A stretch of 31,991 bases of DNA, from IMG/VR virus record IMGVR_UViG_3300022752_000253, positions 1-31,991 of that record; one strand, given 5' to 3'. A program made the translations under genes and the position numbers. Of this stretch, positions 14,867 through 20,712 are shown piece after piece. Numbering within the stretch: the first letter of the stretch is position 1; each line of letters opens with the position of its first letter. The notes beneath the pieces were generated by a model. The model ran no database searches and was not told the origin of the DNA. It worked only from the letters and a program-made list of their open reading frames with translations. This DNA is from a virus.

Positions 14867-14892
14867 GGTTTTGGTTCCTTTCTTTGTTGGCC

Positions 14893-15381
14893 TTACTCTA
14901 CTGAATTCGAATCGGCTTGGCAAGCATTATTTTCAGTCTTGGGGATAAATTCGTATGCCTCGGTGATCCGCTGGTATGGCGTATTCGGAGTCGTGTCCAG
15001 AATCACCCCATCGATCACGCCGAACGCATGCCCACTGCGCCTGCAATAAAAACGGCCTTTTGGATACCGCTGAAGAAACTTGCTTATCGTTACCGAACTT
15101 CTGATAACCTTGTAGAATTGTAGTCCATTCTTCTTGGCCTCCTTGATTAACTTGCCAACATTAAATCCGCATCGGTTTCTTCGCCCAGCGTCCCGTCCGA
15201 TCCGGTGAGCAACCGGATAGTCAATTCCTGCTGAAACTGCCAATGCCCGAATCGTGCAATCACTCTTTTCGTTAAGTCCGCTTTCTTTGGATCCTCCGTC
15301 CACTTTTGCCTGTGGGATGGCATCCCCGCACAATTTCTTGAAGGTTTCTAGGTCAACCGAGATCGTGGTTTGTTCGTTCAT
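14893..15381 (-). CDS. Papain/C39-like cysteine peptidase-fold protein (162 aa)
   Basis: After a 40-residue N-terminal tail comes KSDCTIRALAVSAGIDYPVA with candidate nucleophile C42 at the start of a helix, then a middle with GFNVGKLIKEAKKNG, and YPKGRFYCRRSGHAFGVIDG followed by VILDT, with candidate H118 and D124 or D129. This Cys-His-Asp order and the GHAFxVIDGxxxDT strand match a phage family of papain-like fold proteins. Whether it is a protease, transglutaminase-type enzyme or inactive binder is unclear. ATG 15381 lies 14 bases after the TATAAT of copy A, so the transcript has almost no leader. It is the first gene of the minus-strand string and divergent from 15519. Confidence 0.65.
   Translation of the reverse strand: MNEQTTISVDLETFKKLCGDAIPQAKVDGGSKESGLNEKSDCTIRALAVSAGIDYPVAHRIGRDAGRRNRCGFNVGKLIKEAKKNGLQFYKVIRSSVTISKFLQRYPKGRFYCRRSGHAFGVIDGVILDTTPNTPYQRITEAYEFIPKTENNACQADSNSVE
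14899..14933 (-). promoter_or_regulatory. Promoter-like repeated element, copy C (before gene 14866)
   Basis: Minus strand AAATAATGCTTGCCAAGC, with TTCAGT at the 12-base position where copies A and B have TATAAT and TATAGT. The conserved block is kept but the -10-like block is poor, so this copy may act as an operator or a weak promoter. It lies within the 3' end of the 14893-15381 gene. Confidence 0.4.
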
Positions 15382-15394
15382 CGTGACCCCAGTT

Positions 15395-15427
15395 TATTAT
15401 ATGCCAGCCCGCTTGGCAAGCACTATT
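15395..15427 (-). promoter_or_regulatory. Promoter-like repeated element, copy A (before gene 15381)
   Basis: Minus strand AATAGTGCTTGCCAAGC, then TATAAT (15401-15396) 12 bases after TTGCCA. This copy is outside any gene, which shows that the conservation is of DNA and not of protein. It would start transcription about 7 bases before ATG 15381. The 12-base gap is too short for an ordinary -35/-10 pair, so TTGCCAAGC is better seen as an operator or activator site over a -10. Confidence 0.5.
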
Positions 15428-15480
15428 TTTAACTTTTTTTGACCTCCAAAAATGAACCCAAAAAATTCTTTATTTTGTTG

Positions 15481-15509
15481 TTGACTGCGGAGCGGTTTAG
15501 CATTACACT
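15481..15509 (+). promoter_or_regulatory. Sigma70-type promoter for plus-strand gene 15519
   Basis: TTGACT (15481-15486), a 17-base spacer and TACACT (15504-15509). A start about seven bases on falls at or within three bases of ATG 15519, so the transcript is leaderless or nearly so; there is no Shine-Dalgarno. It diverges from copy A, 80 bases to the left. Confidence 0.7.
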
Positions 15510-15518
15510 ACCACCAGA

Positions 15519-16331
15519 ATGAAAGACATCAAAGAGATCAAACGGCTGAAGCCCTCGGAAATCCGCAAGCTCCCGAAGGCTGAACTGGAGGCGATTGTTC
15601 CCCTGCTAAGAGCCGAGGAACAGAGGGTAAAAAATGGATTGGATTGGTTTGCTGTCAGTAATCTTTATACGGCGGCGTATAATAGCTTGGAAAAGTATGC
15701 CAAGGAGGAGCGCAAAGCTCTTCGTGAGTCCAAGAAAAACTCCAAGGAGATTGAGCGCAAGCGGATCGAGGGTCTTGCCTCCACGCTCCGCAAGAATTTG
15801 ATTCCCGTTGAGAATGCCCTGTCGGAGTCGATCATCAAATACGATAATGATCGCTTGGAACGGCAAGATAAATTTTTCAAGTCTCTCCCCTCTCCCTACT
15901 TGTTTCGTCTTGTTTCTCAACCTTCGAGTAAGAGCGATGAAATTGAGTATTCTGAATTTAGTCAGACATACCGCCGTTTTTGGCTTTCTGAAACTCAAGA
16001 AAATGACTATCGGCCCCATGCTCCCAAGAAAGCCGTCAAAAAAGATAATGTCTCTCAAATCATCGTGAAAGATGCCAAGGACTATGCAAAGCAGGCCTGC
16101 GATTCCTTCGCCTGCAAGATCGTCCAGAAAACCGAGGAGGAGATCGCCAGCCGGAAGTCCTCGGAGAAGATCGTCTCCACCACCTACAAGGGAAATATTA
16201 ACCCTTGGGACGGAGCCAAGGTAATCGTCAAAACCGACAAGGGCGAGTATGTCTGGAATACCAAGGTGATCCTGAACTTCTCGAAGTACGGCCTTCCCTT
16301 CAACCAGTGGCCGACCCGCCTTGCCGAGTAA
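15519..16331 (+). CDS. Lysine-rich plus-strand protein of unknown function, probably leaderless (270 aa)
   Basis: One of only two plus-strand genes in the window. It begins MKDIKEIKRLKPSEIRKLPK, is helical and strongly charged to about residue 125 (KYAKEERKALRESKKNSKEI, RKRIEGLASTLRKNL), then has a middle with YRRFWLSETQENDYRPHAPK, and a beta-rich end (GAKVIVKTDKGEYVWNTKVI...SKYGLPFNQWPTRLAE). I do not recognise a family. The promoter at 15481-15509 leaves practically no leader. Divergent placement opposite the early-type string and near-leaderless expression are reminiscent of phage regulators, but no clear HTH is seen. It ends tail to tail with 16332-16448, with no spacer. Confidence 0.75.
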   Translation: MKDIKEIKRLKPSEIRKLPKAELEAIVPLLRAEEQRVKNGLDWFAVSNLYTAAYNSLEKYAKEERKALRESKKNSKEIERKRIEGLASTLRKNLIPVENALSESIIKYDNDRLERQDKFFKSLPSPYLFRLVSQPSSKSDEIEYSEFSQTYRRFWLSETQENDYRPHAPKKAVKKDNVSQIIVKDAKDYAKQACDSFACKIVQKTEEEIASRKSSEKIVSTTYKGNINPWDGAKVIVKTDKGEYVWNTKVILNFSKYGLPFNQWPTRLAE

Positions 16332-16448
16332 TTACTTTTTGGATTCTCTTTCGGCAAGAATCTTTTTCAATTCTTCCGTAACGCCATCCAGAAAGTCATC
16401 GTCTATTCTGTCCATGCTATCCGGAAGATTATCATTCGATTTTTCCAT
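16332..16448 (-). CDS. Tiny acidic protein after the polyvalent gene (38 aa)
   Basis: ATG 16448 begins MEKSNDNLPDSMDRIDDDFL, a short acidic peptide ending in a charged helix (EELKKILAERESKK). GGGAGA stands about six bases upstream. It overlaps the last 17 bases of the polyvalent gene in another frame, so it is translated as a coupled add-on. It could be an antidote or packing partner for that protein (the kinase module is zeta-toxin-like); this is only a suggestion from position. Confidence 0.55.
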   Translation of the reverse strand: MEKSNDNLPDSMDRIDDDFLDGVTEELKKILAERESKK

Positions 16449-19400
16449 ATGTCTCCCTTATGGGTGCGTCCCGACCCTGCACCCTTTCTGCGTTCCCGTC
16501 AATTGAATATCCGATATCTGCAATCCCTTCCTTGGTAAGCCTGCTCCAAGTATTGCGAGCCTTTTCTGCCGAACCTTTAATGTAGCGGTACGGAACCCAG
16601 CGACCATTCGGCTTGTTGAATCTGGCCGATGCCCGTTTGAGTGCGACTTTATCATCCACATCCACATGAACTAGGCCGATGGTATAGCCCAAGGATTTCA
16701 GCGTCCTTGCCATTCCGGCAACCTTGTCCGAGTTCTTTCCGGTGATGTCCAGAAGAACATTGTGCCGTTCCTTGACCGCCTCTGGGAAGATCACTTTCTC
16801 TGCCAGAATGGATGATTCCTCATGGAAAGCTCCGGCATTCCAGCCCTCGAACCCCTTGGATTTTGCTTTAATTGCGTCTGGGTCAATCTTTGTGGTTTCT
16901 TTCCCGCCGAGAATCTTTTGTGCAAATGGCCGTCCGGTTGTGGTTTTACCACTGGCCGGAGATCCCATAAGAATCACTGCGATTGGATTTTCGGATTTGG
17001 CATTCGGGTTTAGCTCCGATGCCTTAATCTCATCGATCCATTTTTTGTGTTCTGGAGTTGGATTCTCAAAGGTCTTCCTGATGTCCCTGTCTTGGACATA
17101 GCGGGACGGGTCTCTGAGAGACCATCTAGTGGCTTCTGCAAATTCAGGATCTATGCCCTCGGCCTTCGCCACTTCGTCACGAAGTTGGCGCATTTTCCGC
17201 ACCGCTTCTTTGGCCTTTGGCTCGTTCTCCAAACGCTCTATTTCTGCGTCAATTTCCTTCAGAAGTTTCTCCTGATCCTTCTCGGACTTATCCTTTGTGT
17301 CGGATTCCTTCTTTCCCTTACCTGCTCCACCGCCACCACCTCCACCTCCTTTGGCACAAGTGTTTCCTTCCTTAAATCCTCCAGATCCGGTTCCGCAGTT
17401 TAAGTCTATCCTGTTCCCGTTATAGCTGAATGTTGTTTGTTTCTTTTTTGGGGCATATATAACCTCATTTGCATCCCACCCCTGAATTAAGTCAGCTATA
17501 TTTACAACTTTTTTAAATATCTTATCTACTGCGGATCTTATATGAAGTCCTGCATGTTCTTTGTTTAATGCCGCAAAATCTCCATCCCTAATTTCAGATG
17601 GAGCAGCCCTATAAATGGTAATTTCTTCTGCGTCTTTCGGTATTTTATTATATTTTAGTATATAGTCTTTATCTGGAGAATCTTTAAGCCTTCTGTCTTC
17701 CATTTTTCCATCAACTGCCTGTTGCCTTATTTCTGAATCATATCCTGATATTTTTATATTTTCTTTTGTTGAGCTACCACTCCATCTTCCAGACTCGTCC
17801 CTTGGCTGGCTGGGGTCATAGAATTCAGTTGCGTTATTATATGAAAACTTCTTTGTTACAGATGGTGGATTCGGGACAAACTGCTTACCCTTTTTTGCAC
17901 CTTTGGCCTTGCTCCTATTCGCAGAAGCTTTTTCAGCCGGAGTAAGCTTGTCCCATACCCGTGACGGCAGATATCTTTTTGTAGGCTTCCCACGCTGGAT
18001 TGATTTGCTATTGTCGCTAGTGCGCCACTTCTCTTTAGTCCATTTCTTCAGTCCGGCCTGCTCTTTGGTTCTTTTTCCGGTATAACCGCCACCAGCTTTT
18101 TCGTAGGCCTGTGCGACAAGCTGTGCCTTTCTTGCCGACCACTGCCCAGCTTTCCCGCCTTTAGTCCCACGCAAAATTCTGTTTTTAATCCTTTCACGAA
18201 GCTTGGGTTTTGTATATGCAGAAAACTTTCTCTCTTTGCCCTGACCCTGAATAGCCGCCGTTGGGATTGTTCCGGCTGGCGCACCACCACCCCCGATTGC
18301 ATAGGCCAAGTTTTCGTCCTCCTGTCCTTCTGGGATCTCGATCAGAATGGGAACATAAACATACTTGTTTCCGTCCTCAAGTTCCTTGGTTGCCAGAGGT
18401 TTTGGCTTGGGGCCACTTTCATAAACATATTTTCTAATCGAATCAAAGTCAAAAATATCAAACTTTTTTATGGAGCTAGGCGAAACTGCGCCGTCTTTAA
18501 TGAAAATTTTGGAAACAGCCGCTAGTCCAGTTTTACCCATCTTCTGCGCTTTTGTCGTAGGAATGTTGTCCGCAACGCTTTGAAATCCTTCAGCCAATAC
18601 GCTCACAATGCCGATAAGAGTTTTACCCTGTATCTTTTGTTTGCCTGCTGTGGCACGAAGCACTCCGTACTCCATTGCAAGATCCAAGCTGTCCGTTGAG
18701 TAAACTTTACCACCACCCCAAACTCCGGACTTTGAAGGGAGAATGCCATTCTCCTTAATTGACTTTAGCGCAGTTGCGGATGTTCCGTGGTAGAGTATTG
18801 TTGCTTTTGCCGTCTCCTTGCTTGCCTTTTCTGGATTTTCTCTTGCCCAGCTTGGGGTCATGGTTGTACCACCACCTCCTCCAGCACATGTATTCCCCTC
18901 TTTGAAACCTCCAGCACCAGTTCCGCAATCTAGCTGATATGCGCTCCGGTTATAATGAAGCCAGATCCCTCTGGCAAATCGGTGACGAGTTCGAGTCGGG
19001 AACTTGGTTTCGTAGTCTGTAATGACTCTCCGGTAGGCTTGTTCTCCTTGGATTCGGCTGTCGCCCCCAATGAATTCACCGACTCCTTTAATGATTTGTC
19101 CTGTTGCATTTGCTACCTCCAATACAGAGCTTACTTTGGAAAGCAACTCTGATCCTTTGTCGAAAATTGTGACATTACTTTTGCCACGATCCTCGAATAT
19201 TGTTCTAAATTTAATTCCATTTTCTGAAAGTATCCTACGCATGTCGTCCATCCCTTTTGGGGAAAATATTTTGTAGATGGAGTCCTGTCCGTCACTTTTG
19301 TTCTGGAATGCAATAACCGCTTTTTGCTTCATCAGGGAACCAAGCTTTGCCGCCGTGTACGCAATTTGATCGAAGTCTTGTGCGTTCCTTAACTCGATCT

Positions 19401-20709
19401 TAATTGCATTCTCTGCCCCATCCTCCCAGTCTCCGACTGCGCTTTTAAAATCCCCCTCCATTCCCTGATCCCTAACCACATCTTTTGCCATGCTTACTGC
19501 ACGGGCATGCTCGGATGAGGATATCATTTTTACCGCATCCTTAAATGATGAGTCCTCCTTAATGCTAGGTGATACGAATATACCTCCGGATTCGCCCCCC
19601 TTGGCGCAGGTATTTCCCTCCTTAAAGCCACCCGCACCAGTACCGCAGTCTAATTCTTTTTTATCTTGTATTGGGCCACCAACAATCCAAGCATCACATG
19701 TTCTTAACGAGGCGCATTTAAAATCAAAAATCTCGCAATATCCCAAGTCCCCAGCCTGCTCTACCTCCTGTGCGTCATATCCGATGCCCTTGCTTATGCA
19801 GTCCATGAGCCTTTTAGTTTTATTAAATCCGGCACAATTTCCGCATAGCATCGTCTTGGCTTCTTTGACAGATCCTCCAAAAATCTTTGCCTTCTTCGAC
19901 CAATATTCATCGTTAGGCTCTTTGGGGTTTGCGGGGCCATAATGCGCCACATCGATAGCCTTTTGCCTATTCTCAAGATTTGTTTTGATATCTTGTGTTG
20001 GCAGTGGACATGAGTCCCCATCCTCAAGATCTGCCTGCGAAAAATTATTCTTATCTTCGATGTAGTCTCTTATTGATACAGCAAGCACATCTGCCAAATA
20101 GTCGATTACTTCTTCCGGACTTGGATCTGCCTGAAGATTAGTCTTTTTATATATTGCCCCTAATTGAGGCTTTCCAATTTTTGCCCTAATCGCATTTGAT
20201 ATCTGCCTACCCCCACCCTCAGACCTATATTCTTCGACTGCACCCCTAAAAAATCCCCTCAGGGCAGAGGCGGCAGAATAAATTGGCACAAATTCGGGTG
20301 CAAATATTGCTGTTCCTAGAATTTTAAACCTATCACTTTTAAGCCCCCTTAACGCACCAATCGCCCCAACCCCAGTTATTTTCAATGTGCGACCAACGAC
20401 ATTTAATAGTTTTTTACCATCATCAGTTTTAAGCCATTTTACAATATCCGATGTTTTGCTTGCTCCATATTTTCCTGCAATTTTTGCCCCGCCAACTGCC
20501 TTAACAACTGCATTTACCCCCATCCTTACCGCTTCTTTGGCGACATCTGCCTTGGGGTTTTCTTTCTTTATTTTTTCAGCAAGTTTCCTGCCAAGAAAAT
20601 CTATGGATGACTTGGCTACTTTGGCGCATGTATTGCCAACCTTGAATCCTCCGGCTCCTGTTCCGCAGTCCAACTCAATTTTCTTTGAGTTATAAGAGAG
20701 CAGTATCAC
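16432..20709 (-). CDS. Polyvalent virion-associated multi-effector protein (1425 aa)
   Basis: GTG 20709, with GGGGAG upstream, follows the portal by three bases. Modules in order: linker 13-30; hydrophobic Gly/Ala-rich helices (about 100-160); Cys-rich domain 230-345 (CGNC at 289-292, CEIFDFKC at 325-332); linker 353-370; unknown alpha/beta 380-575; linker 593-610; ADP-ribosyltransferase-like 615-765 (ILYHGTS, KVYSTDSLDLAMEYG); DUF5872-like basic domain 829-955 (YTKPKLRERIKNRILRG, GGKAGQWSARKAQLV); a second ART-like domain 985-1090 (ITIYRAAP with R1034, NEVIYAP with E1082) entered through the linker DPSQPRDESGRWSGS; linker 1103-1120; coiled coil 1133-1185; zeta-toxin-like kinase 1240-1425 (Walker A GSPASGKTT at 1249-1257, DITGK). 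Family logic suggests it is packed in the capsid and injected. Function is inferred. Confidence 0.75.
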   Translation of the reverse strand: MILLSYNSKKIELDCGTGAGGFKVGNTCAKVAKSSIDFLGRKLAEKIKKENPKADVAKEAVRMGVNAVVKAVGGAKIAGKYGASKTSDIVKWLKTDDGKKLLNVVGRTLKITGVGAIGALRGLKSDRFKILGTAIFAPEFVPIYSAASALRGFFRGAVEEYRSEGGGRQISNAIRAKIGKPQLGAIYKKTNLQADPSPEEVIDYLADVLAVSIRDYIEDKNNFSQADLEDGDSCPLPTQDIKTNLENRQKAIDVAHYGPANPKEPNDEYWSKKAKIFGGSVKEAKTMLCGNCAGFNKTKRLMDCISKGIGYDAQEVEQAGDLGYCEIFDFKCASLRTCDAWIVGGPIQDKKELDCGTGAGGFKEGNTCAKGGESGGIFVSPSIKEDSSFKDAVKMISSSEHARAVSMAKDVVRDQGMEGDFKSAVGDWEDGAENAIKIELRNAQDFDQIAYTAAKLGSLMKQKAVIAFQNKSDGQDSIYKIFSPKGMDDMRRILSENGIKFRTIFEDRGKSNVTIFDKGSELLSKVSSVLEVANATGQIIKGVGEFIGGDSRIQGEQAYRRVITDYETKFPTRTRHRFARGIWLHYNRSAYQLDCGTGAGGFKEGNTCAGGGGGTTMTPSWARENPEKASKETAKATILYHGTSATALKSIKENGILPSKSGVWGGGKVYSTDSLDLAMEYGVLRATAGKQKIQGKTLIGIVSVLAEGFQSVADNIPTTKAQKMGKTGLAAVSKIFIKDGAVSPSSIKKFDIFDFDSIRKYVYESGPKPKPLATKELEDGNKYVYVPILIEIPEGQEDENLAYAIGGGGAPAGTIPTAAIQGQGKERKFSAYTKPKLRERIKNRILRGTKGGKAGQWSARKAQLVAQAYEKAGGGYTGKRTKEQAGLKKWTKEKWRTSDNSKSIQRGKPTKRYLPSRVWDKLTPAEKASANRSKAKGAKKGKQFVPNPPSVTKKFSYNNATEFYDPSQPRDESGRWSGSSTKENIKISGYDSEIRQQAVDGKMEDRRLKDSPDKDYILKYNKIPKDAEEITIYRAAPSEIRDGDFAALNKEHAGLHIRSAVDKIFKKVVNIADLIQGWDANEVIYAPKKKQTTFSYNGNRIDLNCGTGSGGFKEGNTCAKGGGGGGGGAGKGKKESDTKDKSEKDQEKLLKEIDAEIERLENEPKAKEAVRKMRQLRDEVAKAEGIDPEFAEATRWSLRDPSRYVQDRDIRKTFENPTPEHKKWIDEIKASELNPNAKSENPIAVILMGSPASGKTTTGRPFAQKILGGKETTKIDPDAIKAKSKGFEGWNAGAFHEESSILAEKVIFPEAVKERHNVLLDITGKNSDKVAGMARTLKSLGYTIGLVHVDVDDKVALKRASARFNKPNGRWVPYRYIKGSAEKARNTWSRLTKEGIADIGYSIDGNAERVQGRDAPIRETYGKIE
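17350..17403 (-). repeat. CGTGAGGF linker, copy 4 (before kinase module)
   Basis: Encodes LNCGTGSGGFKEGNTCAK (residues 1103-1120), followed by a polyglycine run. It is preceded by FSYNGNR, like the other copies. Codons differ from the other copies at many third positions. Confidence 0.9.
18880..18933 (-). repeat. CGTGAGGF linker, copy 3 (before first ART-like module)
   Basis: Encodes LDCGTGAGGFKEGNTCAG (residues 593-610), followed by a glycine run and preceded by HYNRSAYQ. Same residues as copy 2 apart from the last, with different synonymous codons. Confidence 0.9.
19600..19653 (-). repeat. CGTGAGGF linker, copy 2 (after Cys-rich module)
   Basis: Encodes LDCGTGAGGFKEGNTCAK (residues 353-370), preceded by PIQDKKE, so this copy lacks the SYN lead-in. 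Cysteines at 355 and 368 keep the 13-residue spacing of all copies. Confidence 0.9.
20620..20673 (-). repeat. CGTGAGGF linker, copy 1 (N-terminus of polyvalent protein)
   Basis: Encodes LDCGTGAGGFKVGNTCAK (residues 13-30), preceded by LSYNSKKIE. It follows immediately on the start codon region, so it may serve as a leading tag. Confidence 0.9.
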
Positions 20710-20712
20710 GAA

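Larger units (their letters stand above)
13947..14888 (-). repeat. Repeated gene leader AAGAAAGGAACCAAAGAC upstream of small genes
   Basis: Three copies stand directly before start codons: 13947-13965 (gene 13946), 14330-14349 (gene 14329) and 14867-14888 (gene 14866, slightly changed). In each the minus strand reads AAGAAAGGAACCAAA, then 3-4 bases, then ATGAACA or ATGAAC. Shorter versions precede 14621 and 13720. The AAAGGA core is the ribosome site; the extended identity beyond it suggests duplicated gene cassettes or shared post-transcriptional control. Confidence 0.7.
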
